From NCBI RefSeq assembly GCF_024642105.1, contig NZ_JAHEBT010000052.1, positions 372,001 through 436,000 on the forward strand: a stretch of 64,000 nucleotides of DNA, read 5' to 3'. The stretch is from Flavobacterium sp. Its GTDB lineage: Bacteria; Bacteroidota; Bacteroidia; Flavobacteriales; Flavobacteriaceae. Both the position numbers and the translations under genes were made by a program. Of the stretch, positions 47,014 to 56,776 are shown one piece after another. Each line of letters starts with the position of its first letter. Positions within the stretch are counted from its first letter, which is position 1. Under the pieces are notes generated by a model that was not told the DNA's origin, did not search any database, and saw only the letters and a list, made by a program, of their open reading frames with translations.

Positions 47014-48276
47014 ATGAGAAATAGCAAAATCATATTATTCATTGTGACATTATTATGTTTTTCTTGTAAAGAGAAACAAAGCATCATTAACTCTAAGAGT
47101 AATATAATTCGTAGTCAAAATACGATTCCTATTTTAGAAACTTCTAAGGAAAGTTCACAGACTAAAGTATGGATTGACTCAGAAACGGGACATCAAATAG
47201 AAAAGTTAGTGGACAGAGAAGGTAACAACAGTAGTTTCTATTTTCACAACAATCCTTTTTTGCCGACTAGAGACAAAAAAAACTGGCTAATGGTTTTTCA
47301 TGGAAGTACCGCAAATGGAGAACAATTATTTACGATCGATTTAGAATCAAAAGAAATTGTTCAACTCACAAATACGCCCGGATCAAAAAGCGGAGAAATC
47401 GTAGGAGTGAAAACAAGACAAGTCTACTATAGAATAAAAGACAGTATATTTTCTACTCATATCGATTCTCATAAAACTAAATTTATTTTCAAATTCCCGT
47501 CTGATAAAATTGGTTCTGTAGCGACTTTAAATGCAGACGAAACATTACTTGGAGGGGTGATATCTTCAAAAGAAGAACAAGAAATATTTAAAAACAATCC
47601 AGAGAAAAAAGATTTCTTTGAAAAAATTTATAACGCCAAACTAAAACGTACTTTAATCACAATTGATGTTGCTACTGGAAACTTAAACGAATTATTTTCT
47701 GAAAATGCTTGGTTGAACCACGAACAATTTTCGCCTACAAACCCCAATTTATTTATGTATTGCCACGAAGGTCCTTGGCACAAAGTGGACCGTATATGGA
47801 ATATCGACATTCGTTCAAAAGACCGAAAAAAAATCCATAATAGAACTGTAGAAAGAGAGATTGCCGGACACGAATTTTTTAGCCCAGATGGAAAAACAAT
47901 CTGGTTTGACCTCCAAATTCCTAGAGGAGAAACATTTTTTTTAGCCGGAAAAAATTTAGAAACCAATGAAGAAAAGCGTTATACTTTAGAGCGCGACGAA
48001 TGGTCCATACACTACAATATAGCTCCAGACATGAAAACCTTTGCCGGGGATGGCGGAAACGAGGGACAGGTAGCTCACGCAACAAATGGAAGATGGATTT
48101 ACCACTTTACCCCTAAAGGAGACCAGCTAATTTCAGAAAAATTGGTAAACATGAAAAATCATAACTACAAATTAGAACCTAATGTTCATTTTTCTCCTGA
48201 CGGAAAATGGATTATTTTTAGAGCTAACTTTGAAGGAAATTCTCAAATCTACGCTGTAGCCATCAATAAACCCTAA
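47014..48276 (+). CDS. Exported oligogalacturonate lyase-like lipoprotein (PL22)
   Basis: 420 aa; lipobox TLLCFSCKEK; NAWLNHEQFSPTNPNLFMYCHEGPWHKVDRIWNIDI and GHEFFSPDGKTIWFD resemble the Ogl FCHEGP/HEFW signatures. Confidence 0.85.
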   Translation: MRNSKIILFIVTLLCFSCKEKQSIINSKSNIIRSQNTIPILETSKESSQTKVWIDSETGHQIEKLVDREGNNSSFYFHNNPFLPTRDKKNWLMVFHGSTANGEQLFTIDLESKEIVQLTNTPGSKSGEIVGVKTRQVYYRIKDSIFSTHIDSHKTKFIFKFPSDKIGSVATLNADETLLGGVISSKEEQEIFKNNPEKKDFFEKIYNAKLKRTLITIDVATGNLNELFSENAWLNHEQFSPTNPNLFMYCHEGPWHKVDRIWNIDIRSKDRKKIHNRTVEREIAGHEFFSPDGKTIWFDLQIPRGETFFLAGKNLETNEEKRYTLERDEWSIHYNIAPDMKTFAGDGGNEGQVAHATNGRWIYHFTPKGDQLISEKLVNMKNHNYKLEPNVHFSPDGKWIIFRANFEGNSQIYAVAINKP

Positions 48277-48279
48277 TTT

Positions 48280-51015
48280 ATGTCAACAAAATCAAACCTT
48301 AACCATATTATAATTATTTTATTCTCGGTTTTTTCTCAAGGAATAGTAAGTCAAACAATCGCTTCTCCTTGGCCAAAAATAACCAATACCAGTCAACCTT
48401 GGGCTCGTTGGTGGTGGATGGGAAGTGCTGTAGACAAACCCAATCTCAAAAAAAACCTGATTGATTTACGAAAAGCTGGAATTGGAGGAGTAGAAATTAC
48501 CCCAATCTACGGGGTTAAAGGGCAAGAAAATAATTTCATAGATTATCTTTCTCCTAAGTGGATGGAAATGTTAGATTATACCATCAAAATTGCAGACAGT
48601 ACAGGTATGCAAGTAGATATGGTTTTAGGTACTGGATGGCCTTATGGAGGTCCTCAAGTAGATGTACCTCATGCTGCAACCAAACTAATTGTAGAAAAAT
48701 ATACTGTAAAAAAAGGGGCTAAATTCATTCAAGAAATCAAGATAGACCCTACCAAAGAAAAAACACCAGCGCAATTACTACATGTTGTTGGTTATGGAGC
48801 TGACGGCAGTTATATAGACTTAACCAATCAATTAAAAGAAAACATATTAGAATGGACAGCCAAAAAAACAGACTATACCTTATATGGCGTTTTTAGTGGT
48901 AAAACCGGACAACAAGTAAAACGTGCTGCACCTGGTGGCAAAGGATACACTTTAGACCATTATTCAGAAGAAGCACTCAATACTTATGTGACTCCTTTTA
49001 ATACTGCTCTTAAAGGTTTTGAAGGTAGAATTCGCTCTATTTTCAATGACAGCTACGAAGTATATGGCACTGATTTTACACCTCAATTCTTCAAAGAATT
49101 TGAGAGTCGAAGAGGATACGACCTTAAAAAAGAATTGCCAAAACTTCTCAGCAAAAACAATCTAGAAGCCGACAATAGAATAAAAAGTGACTACCGCGAG
49201 ACGCTATCCGATTTGTTGTTGAATCGTTTTGATAAACCTTGGACCAATTGGGCGCACTCTAAAAACTTTAAAACAAAATTACAAGCACACGGTTCTCCTG
49301 GCAATCTAATAGATTTATATGCTTCAGCAGACATTCCTGAATGCGAGACTTTTGGTTCCATGCCATACGACGTTTTAGGATTAAGACGAGAAAAACAAGA
49401 CATTCGCGAAGGCGATGCCGACCCTGTAATGCTAAAATTCTCATCTTCGGCAGCTCATATTTCTGGCAAACCATTAGTTTCATCAGAAACATTTACTTGG
49501 TTACGTGATCATTTCAAAATAGCCTTATCTCAGTGCAAACCCGAAGCAGAAGATTTACTCTTAAACGGTGTTAATCATATTTTCCTGCACGGCTCTACCT
49601 ACTCACCAGAAAATGCAAAATGGCCGGGTTGGAAATTTTATGCGTCGGCTAATTTTAATGCTAACAACACCACTTGGGAAGATGCTCCTGCCCTATTTTC
49701 TTATATTGCCAATTGCCAATCGATGTTGCAACAAGGAAAATCAGATAATGAAACTTTATTGTATTGGCCTGTATATGATACTTGGAGTCACTATCTTGAA
49801 GGCTCTTTATTCATCGAATTTAAGATCCACTCTTTGGGTGAATGGTTAAAAAACACCCCTTTTTATACTACCACACAAAACTTGATAAAACAAGGTTATG
49901 GAGTCGATTTTATCTCGGATAATTTCATTGCACAAGCCCAAGTAGTAGATGGAAAAATAGCGCTCCCTGGAGGCACATTCAAATCATTAATTGTCCCTCC
50001 TTCCGAAAAAATGCCATTAGCTACATTAGAAAAATTAATCGCACTAAAAAAAGCTGGCGGCAAAATTATTTTTGAAGGACTTCCCTCATCTGTTCCTGGA
50101 TATTTTGAATACGAAAATCAAAACAAACAAATGATTGCTTTGCTTGACGCTAATAAAGAAATTCTTCAACCAACAAGCGATATCTCAAAAGCACTAGCAG
50201 AGGCTAAAGTATATCCTGAAAAATTAATTGAAACTGGATTAAAATACATCCGAAGAGATAGCAACGGTGAGAAAATATACTATATCGTTAACCACACTTC
50301 AAAAACGATTGATGATTTTATTCCGCTACAAATTGCTAATAAAGAGGTAGTGATTTTTGACCCATTAACTAAAGATTATGGTAACGCGATTGTACAGAAA
50401 CAAAACGATATAACTATGGTTAAAGTCCATTTAGAGTCGGGGCAAGCCTTGTTCTTGAAAACCGAAAATCAAGCTTCTCAACCAAAATGGAAGTACACAG
50501 AAAAAACAAACGAACCCATCGCATTAAATGGCAATTGGAAAATATCCTTCGACAAAGGAGGACCTCAACTTCCTTCTAAAGCTTCATTGTCTAGTTTAAA
50601 ATCTTGGACCACATTAAGCCCCGAAGCCGAAGCATTCTCTGGAACAGCAACCTACAGTTTATCTTTTAACGCACCTAACATAACCGCTGATAATTGGAGT
50701 TTGAATTTGGGCGACGTTCGCGAAAGCGCTCAAGTATGGCTTAATGGTGTTTTTATCGGAACAGCATGGGCAAACCCATTTAGTTTGAATATTGGAAAAC
50801 TAAAAAAAGGAAAAAACGAACTCACGATTAAAGTAACTAATCTTGGTGCCAACCGTATCCGAAATATGGAACTAAAAGGGGAAGAATGGAAAATATTTTA
50901 CGAAATCAATATGGTAGACAAAGACTATAAAAAATTTGATGCAACTAAATGGGAACCTACTCCTTCAGGATTATTAGGACCTGTAAGTATCACACCTTTA
51001 CAAAACAAGAACTAA
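48280..51015 (+). CDS. Secreted GH106 alpha-L-rhamnosidase
   Basis: 911 aa; ARWWWMGSAVDKPNLKKNLIDLRKAGIGGVEITPIYG, GTGWPYGGPQV, FNDSYEVYGTDFTPQFFKEFESRRGYDL, SSETFTWLRDHF; C-terminal galactose-binding-like domain. Confidence 0.93.
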   Translation: MSTKSNLNHIIIILFSVFSQGIVSQTIASPWPKITNTSQPWARWWWMGSAVDKPNLKKNLIDLRKAGIGGVEITPIYGVKGQENNFIDYLSPKWMEMLDYTIKIADSTGMQVDMVLGTGWPYGGPQVDVPHAATKLIVEKYTVKKGAKFIQEIKIDPTKEKTPAQLLHVVGYGADGSYIDLTNQLKENILEWTAKKTDYTLYGVFSGKTGQQVKRAAPGGKGYTLDHYSEEALNTYVTPFNTALKGFEGRIRSIFNDSYEVYGTDFTPQFFKEFESRRGYDLKKELPKLLSKNNLEADNRIKSDYRETLSDLLLNRFDKPWTNWAHSKNFKTKLQAHGSPGNLIDLYASADIPECETFGSMPYDVLGLRREKQDIREGDADPVMLKFSSSAAHISGKPLVSSETFTWLRDHFKIALSQCKPEAEDLLLNGVNHIFLHGSTYSPENAKWPGWKFYASANFNANNTTWEDAPALFSYIANCQSMLQQGKSDNETLLYWPVYDTWSHYLEGSLFIEFKIHSLGEWLKNTPFYTTTQNLIKQGYGVDFISDNFIAQAQVVDGKIALPGGTFKSLIVPPSEKMPLATLEKLIALKKAGGKIIFEGLPSSVPGYFEYENQNKQMIALLDANKEILQPTSDISKALAEAKVYPEKLIETGLKYIRRDSNGEKIYYIVNHTSKTIDDFIPLQIANKEVVIFDPLTKDYGNAIVQKQNDITMVKVHLESGQALFLKTENQASQPKWKYTEKTNEPIALNGNWKISFDKGGPQLPSKASLSSLKSWTTLSPEAEAFSGTATYSLSFNAPNITADNWSLNLGDVRESAQVWLNGVFIGTAWANPFSLNIGKLKKGKNELTIKVTNLGANRIRNMELKGEEWKIFYEINMVDKDYKKFDATKWEPTPSGLLGPVSITPLQNKN

Positions 51016-51039
51016 TTCAATTACTACACTTATAAAAAA

Positions 51040-52164
51040 ATGAAAAAGCTATTTTTACTCTTAACTATTACACTCATTAGTTCTGCAAATACAATTGCAC
51101 AACAAGCATTTGATAAAAAATTAATTTTAAAGCAAATGCAAACAGCCAATGGTTATTTTATGGACAAATGGCCTGATACAGGTAAAACCATTATTACCAA
51201 CAAAGAACGTCCTAGCAATATTTGGACACGAGGAGTGTACTATGAAGGGCTAATGGCACTACACGAAATATACCCAAAAGAAACGTATTATAACTACGCT
51301 TATGCTTGGGCAGAATTTCACAAATGGGGTTTTAACTCTGGAAATACAACTAGAAATGCCGACAATTATTGTGCGGCTCAAACCTATATTGATTTGTACA
51401 ATTTAGAACCTGACGCTAAAAAATTAAAAAACACAAAAGCAACTATGAATATGTTGTTGAATACCCCTCAATTGGATGATTGGTCGTGGATTGACGCCAT
51501 CCAAATGGGAATGCCTGTTTTTGCTAAAATGGGAGTGTTAGAAAAAGACAATCGTTACTTTGAAAAAATGTACGAAATGTATATGTACTCCAGAAATAAA
51601 CATGGTGACCGCGGCCTTTTTAATACTAAAGATGGACTATGGTGGCGCGATGCCGACTTTGACCCTCCGTACCAAGAACCTAACGGCCAAGATTGTTACT
51701 GGAGTCGTGGAAACGGCTGGGTAATTGCAGCTTTAGCCAAAGTATTAACCATAATCCCAAAAGATGCGCCACACAGAGACCAATACGTTACAGATTTAAA
51801 AACCATGGCGGCGGCTTTAGTTCCAATTCAAAGAGTGGATGGATTTTGGAATGCAAGTTTGCACGACCCAAATAATTATGGAGGAAAAGAAGCTTCAGGA
51901 ACTGCACTTTTTGTTTACGGAATTGCATACGGAATCAACAATGGAATCTTGAAAAAAGAAATTTATCTACCTGTGATCCAAAAAGCATGGAAAGCACTTA
52001 CTGAAGAAAGCCTGCACGAAAACGGATTCTTGGGTTACCTTCAATCAACGGGAAAAGAACCTAAAGACGGGCAACCACTATCATACGATAAAATTCCAGA
52101 CTTTGAAGATTATGGATTGGGTTGTTTCTTATTAGCAGGGACAGAAATCTATAAAATGAAATAA
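51040..52164 (+). CDS. Secreted GH105-family unsaturated rhamnogalacturonyl hydrolase
   Basis: 374 aa; IWTRGVYYEGLMAL, DNYCAAQTYIDLY, DDWSWIDAIQMGMPVFAKMG, DCYWSRGNGWVIAALAKVL. Confidence 0.92.
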   Translation: MKKLFLLLTITLISSANTIAQQAFDKKLILKQMQTANGYFMDKWPDTGKTIITNKERPSNIWTRGVYYEGLMALHEIYPKETYYNYAYAWAEFHKWGFNSGNTTRNADNYCAAQTYIDLYNLEPDAKKLKNTKATMNMLLNTPQLDDWSWIDAIQMGMPVFAKMGVLEKDNRYFEKMYEMYMYSRNKHGDRGLFNTKDGLWWRDADFDPPYQEPNGQDCYWSRGNGWVIAALAKVLTIIPKDAPHRDQYVTDLKTMAAALVPIQRVDGFWNASLHDPNNYGGKEASGTALFVYGIAYGINNGILKKEIYLPVIQKAWKALTEESLHENGFLGYLQSTGKEPKDGQPLSYDKIPDFEDYGLGCFLLAGTEIYKMK

Positions 52165-52205
52165 AGTACTATTAAAATACAATTGAATAGTTAAAATAGA
52201 ATTGT

Positions 52206-54014
52206 ATGAAAAACAAAACCAATAATCTAAAAATGACTAAATGGACGCTGCTTTTGCTGCTTTTTGGAACAGCATTATCATTTGCTCAAAATAAAGAAAT
52301 CCCTTTATGGGAAAAAATCCCAAGCGCTATCCAAAATTCAGAATATAAAGAAGAAACCCTTTATGATTCAGAACAAATTATAAAAGGAGTGAACAAAGTG
52401 GTCCAACCAACACTAACCCTCTTTTTAGCCGATTCTAAGAAATCAAACGGAGCAGCTGTAATTATCTGTCCAGGGGGAGGTTATGCTCATTTAGCTATTA
52501 ATAAAGAAGGTTTTAAAGTAGCTAAATGGCTCAATAGTCTAGGGATTTCAGCATTTGTTTTAAAATACAGATTGCCAAACGATGCTATTATGAAAGATAA
52601 AACCATCGGTCCTCTACAAGATGCTCAAGAAGCCATAAGAACAATCAGACGCAATGCAAAAGAATGGCACCTAGACCCAACAAAAATAGGAATTATGGGA
52701 TTTTCAGCAGGTGGACATTTAGCCACTACATTATCAACTCATTACCAAGATAACGTATATGAGTCCGACGCAACTATAAGTGCACGGCCTGATTTTTCTA
52801 TCTTGATATACCCCGTAATTTCAATGGAAGATGGTATAACCCATAGTGGGTCTAAAGTGAACCTTTTAGGCACCAATCCAAGTCAAAATTTAATTGAGAA
52901 ATATTCCAATGAAAAGCAAATCACTTCAGATACTCCAAAAGCATTTCTAGTTCATGCCTCTGATGACAAAGCCGTTCCGGTTGTAAATTCAATTAATTAT
53001 TACCTTAATTTGAGAAAAAATAACGTACCTGCCGAAATGCATCTATATGAAAATGGCGGACATGGATTTGGTTTAGGTACTGGAGGTACTCATAAAGATT
53101 GGCCAAAAACCTGCGAGAAGTGGTTAGTAGAAAATGGTTATGTTACACCATCCGAAGGCTATCTTTTTTCTTATTTCAAAGGCAACGGACAAGATGGACT
53201 ACATTTGGCATACAGCCAAGACGGATACAAATGGAAAGCATTAAAAAATGACTCCTCTTTCTTAGCTCCCGAAGTGGGAAAAGACAAATTAATGAGAGAC
53301 CCTAATATCATTTTAGGGGCCGATGGTTGGTATCACATGGTTTGGACGGTAAGTTGGACAGACAAAGGAATTGGTTATGCCTCATCAAAAGATTTAATTC
53401 ATTGGTCAAAACAAGAATTCATCCCCGTAATGAGCCGCTTCAAAACAGCACGCAACACTTGGGCCCCTGAAATAACATATGATTACAAACATAAAAAATA
53501 CATTATCTATTGGGCTTCCACAATTGATAATAAATTCTCTGAGACCAAACCAACTGTTGAAAATGGTTATAATCATAGAATCTATTATACCACAACCCGA
53601 GATTTTAAAAAATTCAAACGAACAAAACTTTTATTTGATCCTGGTTTTAATGTAATTGATGCAACAATTGTTCATCAAGAGGATGGCTATGCTATGTTTA
53701 TGAAAGACGAGACTCCTAACCCAGCTCAAAAAAACATTAAAATTGCTCATAGCCAAAAAATAACTGGACCTTATCACAATGTTAGTCTACCTATTACAGG
53801 AAAATATTGGGCTGAAGGACCAAGTGTAGCTAATATAAATGGGAAACAAATAGTATATTTTGACAAATACAAAGACAAAAAATACGGTGCCGTAATCAAA
53901 ATGGCTAATGAGTGGAAAGACATCTCAGACGAAATCAGCTTTCCGGAAGGAACAAGACATGGAACAATAATTCAAGTCCCAACAGAATTGATTAATTTAT
54001 TAAAAAAAGAATAA
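52206..54014 (+). CDS. Alpha/beta-hydrolase esterase fused to a GH43-like beta-propeller
   Basis: 602 aa; N-terminal ICPGGGYAHLAINKEG, IGIMGFSAGGHLATTLS, HASDDKAVPVVNS, HGFGLG; C-terminal LMRDPNIILGADGWYHMVWT, TWAPEITYDYKHKKYIIYWAS, AEGPSVANINGKQIVYFD. Confidence 0.9.
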   Translation: MKNKTNNLKMTKWTLLLLLFGTALSFAQNKEIPLWEKIPSAIQNSEYKEETLYDSEQIIKGVNKVVQPTLTLFLADSKKSNGAAVIICPGGGYAHLAINKEGFKVAKWLNSLGISAFVLKYRLPNDAIMKDKTIGPLQDAQEAIRTIRRNAKEWHLDPTKIGIMGFSAGGHLATTLSTHYQDNVYESDATISARPDFSILIYPVISMEDGITHSGSKVNLLGTNPSQNLIEKYSNEKQITSDTPKAFLVHASDDKAVPVVNSINYYLNLRKNNVPAEMHLYENGGHGFGLGTGGTHKDWPKTCEKWLVENGYVTPSEGYLFSYFKGNGQDGLHLAYSQDGYKWKALKNDSSFLAPEVGKDKLMRDPNIILGADGWYHMVWTVSWTDKGIGYASSKDLIHWSKQEFIPVMSRFKTARNTWAPEITYDYKHKKYIIYWASTIDNKFSETKPTVENGYNHRIYYTTTRDFKKFKRTKLLFDPGFNVIDATIVHQEDGYAMFMKDETPNPAQKNIKIAHSQKITGPYHNVSLPITGKYWAEGPSVANINGKQIVYFDKYKDKKYGAVIKMANEWKDISDEISFPEGTRHGTIIQVPTELINLLKKE

Positions 54015-54032
54015 TTTTAAGGGCAGTATTAA

Positions 54033-54899
54033 TTACAAATCAAATAAATAAGCTGCCGAAAAATTAAAATAATTGGTGTTTTTTAAATTAGTTTCGGTTC
54101 CTATTGGCGATGGAAAATTGATATTGTAACCCAACTCAAAATCAAAAGAGTTGACGCTAAATTGAATTGGGAAATTGACTTGCTTATTGATCAAATAAAA
54201 TTGTTTATTTGTCGTGTAATCTGTTACTAAACGACCATTCTGAATATAAGTCCGAGACAACTCAACGGTTTGGTCTCCAGCAATTACACTGAATTGAGGC
54301 CTAATGTCCAATCGGTATTTTGGCGTTTTGATTAGTTTAACTACAAAATAAGTGGTCGATGCTAGTTGAAAAGCTTTATCAGCACCAAATAAATACGATC
54401 CTGAAAGTTGTGTCCCAATTGTTTTCTTCTTATTCTTAATTCCAACTCCAACATTAATATCGTTTTCAAACGAGTTAGAAAGACCATTGTTGTAAAAATA
54501 TCTTGTGTATGAAGTATAATATTTAAAAGTAGTATTCTTTCCTAAACTTTTTCCATAGCCAATATTTACGGTAGTCAAATCCCATTTAGGGTCAAATTTA
54601 TCATAGTAAATACCAGACACATTTAACGATAATCCTGAATAGTGAAGATAACTTATCTTAGGACTCAAACTATATTGATGAACGCCTATATCTCGTCCAG
54701 AAAAATAAGTGTTACTGTTGTAGTTCATAGAAAGGTATAAAAGCTGATACTCGGAAAATGAAGCTAAGACTTCATCTAAGGTTTTATTGTTTTGGAATAG
54801 GTCATCAATAAAGTCATCCGTCTCTTTATCTGCCATTTCTTGCGAGAAAGAAGTAAAAACTATTGAAATAAAAAAAAATAAAGTAATGTATTTTTTCAT
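54033..54899 (-). CDS. Predicted outer-membrane beta-barrel protein
   Basis: 288 aa; signal peptide, alternating amphipathic strands, aromatic C-terminus (YFNFSAAYLFDL). Confidence 0.6.
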   Translation of the reverse strand: MKKYITLFFFISIVFTSFSQEMADKETDDFIDDLFQNNKTLDEVLASFSEYQLLYLSMNYNSNTYFSGRDIGVHQYSLSPKISYLHYSGLSLNVSGIYYDKFDPKWDLTTVNIGYGKSLGKNTTFKYYTSYTRYFYNNGLSNSFENDINVGVGIKNKKKTIGTQLSGSYLFGADKAFQLASTTYFVVKLIKTPKYRLDIRPQFSVIAGDQTVELSRTYIQNGRLVTDYTTNKQFYLINKQVNFPIQFSVNSFDFELGYNINFPSPIGTETNLKNTNYFNFSAAYLFDL

Positions 54900-54971
54900 T
54901 TTGGCCTAAAATTAAAAAAGTAAGCAATCGAAACAATCAATTACTTACTTGGACACAAGATATGAAAAAAA

Positions 54972-55397
54972 TTAATTTTTTCTCATTTTCCGTTCTTTTA
55001 TCTCATTTATTTTTTCTCTAATTTTATTTTCGTTTTGGGAATGTAATTGTTGCCTTTGCTCCTTTGTGATAGTTGTTCTAAATTCTTCTTTAAGTGCTTT
55101 AGCTCTTTCTCTATTTTCACTTAAAATGGCTTTTTGAGTTGCTGTAAAAGTTGCCACAAGAGCAGATTGCTGTTGTTCTTTAGTTAACGTCCGGTCTTTT
55201 AGAATGGCTAATTGCTCGGCTGTAAGCGATGCCTTAAAAGCATCTCTATTGGCCTTCATAAGATCACGTTGTTCTTTTAAAAGTTTTTGTTGCTCTATGG
55301 TAAGATTTTCTATTGCATCTTTGTCTTGCGCCATCGTCTTTGTCGGACTTAAAAGTAACATAAACGCAATAATTAAAAGTGTAGTTGTTGATTTCAT
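54972..55397 (-). CDS. Spy/CpxP-like periplasmic protein
   Basis: 141 aa; signal peptide; repeated LTxEQ-type helices (LTIEQQKLLKEQRD, LTAEQLAILKDR, LTKEQQQ). Confidence 0.6.
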   Translation of the reverse strand: MKSTTTLLIIAFMLLLSPTKTMAQDKDAIENLTIEQQKLLKEQRDLMKANRDAFKASLTAEQLAILKDRTLTKEQQQSALVATFTATQKAILSENRERAKALKEEFRTTITKEQRQQLHSQNENKIREKINEIKERKMRKN

Positions 55398-55429
55398 TTA
55401 TTTTTTTTGACTATAATTTAGAATTAAGT

Positions 55430-55954
55430 TTAAATGTCTTCTAGAATAGAATTTTCAATATATTGATCTACTTCGGCTTCTTCAAGAAATAATGATTTGA
55501 CTAAGATATCATTTTCATTTTGAACAACATTATCTACTTTCGTTTTTTGATGTTCAATATACTTATTGGTTTTAGACATAATTGATTCTAAGTTTTCAAT
55601 ATCTCGATTTGAATCTGATTGTACTAGCGATTGGTTAATTTCATTAGAAGATTCTTTTTCTACTATTGATGCTTCATTAGTGCCTGAAATAGTATTAGAT
55701 GAAAACTGAAAATAGACTGCGATTCCTACAACAAGAGCTATACTAGCCGCAATTTTCAAAATATTCTTTTTGTGCAAAAACCAATTTACTGTATGACTAG
55801 TAGTATCATTAGTGGTTTTCATCAAAATTTCATTTTTTGATTGAGCAAAGTATCCTTCCGGAAAATCTAATCCTAGTTCTTCTTTATGGATTTTATTTAG
55901 CTTTTCATCCTGTAACTGATGTGTTTCTATCACATTTTTTCTGTCTTTTCTCAT
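55430..55954 (-). CDS. Predicted membrane anti-sigma factor
   Basis: 174 aa; single TM segment (NILKIAASIALVVGIAVYF) and adjacent to the ECF sigma gene. Confidence 0.6.
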   Translation of the reverse strand: MRKDRKNVIETHQLQDEKLNKIHKEELGLDFPEGYFAQSKNEILMKTTNDTTSHTVNWFLHKKNILKIAASIALVVGIAVYFQFSSNTISGTNEASIVEKESSNEINQSLVQSDSNRDIENLESIMSKTNKYIEHQKTKVDNVVQNENDILVKSLFLEEAEVDQYIENSILEDI

Positions 55955-55972
55955 TTTATCGCTAATTTAATC

Positions 55973-56542
55973 TTACTTTTTTAAAAGTGAAATATCTATA
56001 TTTTCAATTTTACTCTGGATGACACTTACCGTATTATAATATGATGTCTTCAAACTTCCTTCTTTCATTCCTGTAATTTCGGCAATTTCCCTAAATTTTA
56101 AATCGTCATAATATTTCATATTGAATACTTCTCGATGCTTATCTGGCAATTCTGAAAGTATTTGCTGTAATTTTACTTGAAGTTCGTCGCCTTCAAAAAA
56201 AGAATCTCCCATTAAATTATCCAAATACTTTCTATTGACATCATCAATTGAAATATGATATTTTTTTTTGTTTTGCTCTATAAAACGGAGCGATTCATTA
56301 TACGCAATTCGATGCATCCAAGTGTACAAGGTGCTATCTTGTGAAAAATTAGGCAGGCCTTTATAAATTCTAATAAAAGTATTTTGTAAAACATCATCTG
56401 CATCTTCGTGAGTCCCTACTAACTTACGAATAAGCCAATACAACTTTATTTGATACAGATCCAGCAATTTTTTAAAGGCAGCATCCTTTTGATTATTGCT
56501 GATCAACCTCTTTACAAAATCAACCTCATTCTCCAATTGCAA
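55973..56542 (-). CDS. ECF-type RNA polymerase sigma factor
   Basis: 189 aa; HEDADDVLQNTFIRIYKGLPNF, LYTWMHRIAYNESLRFI, ILSELPDKHREVFNMKYYDDLKFREIAEITGMKEGSLKTSYYNTV. Confidence 0.92.
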   Translation of the reverse strand: MQLENEVDFVKRLISNNQKDAAFKKLLDLYQIKLYWLIRKLVGTHEDADDVLQNTFIRIYKGLPNFSQDSTLYTWMHRIAYNESLRFIEQNKKKYHISIDDVNRKYLDNLMGDSFFEGDELQVKLQQILSELPDKHREVFNMKYYDDLKFREIAEITGMKEGSLKTSYYNTVSVIQSKIENIDISLLKK

Positions 56543-56713
56543 GTTATTAAATTTAATATTTAAGCCATTTAATTTACCTAATCTATCTATTAGACCCTAA
56601 TTATCTGATTTAGTTTTTATAAATAATTTTTTTTCTATATATAAAAATAATACATTTTGTTTTAGCATTCAAAAACCACAAAAAACATTCCATTCATTTT
56701 TAAAATACAGGCA

Positions 56714-56743
56714 CAAAGGCTATCAATCAATTGACAGCCTTTG
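56714..56743 (-). terminator. Stem-loop terminator after the 5-repeat lipoprotein gene
   Basis: caaaggct...agcctttg with a flanking T-rich tract. Confidence 0.65.
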
Positions 56744-56776
56744 CTTTTGTATTTTGAAAAAGGGATACTTTCTTAA

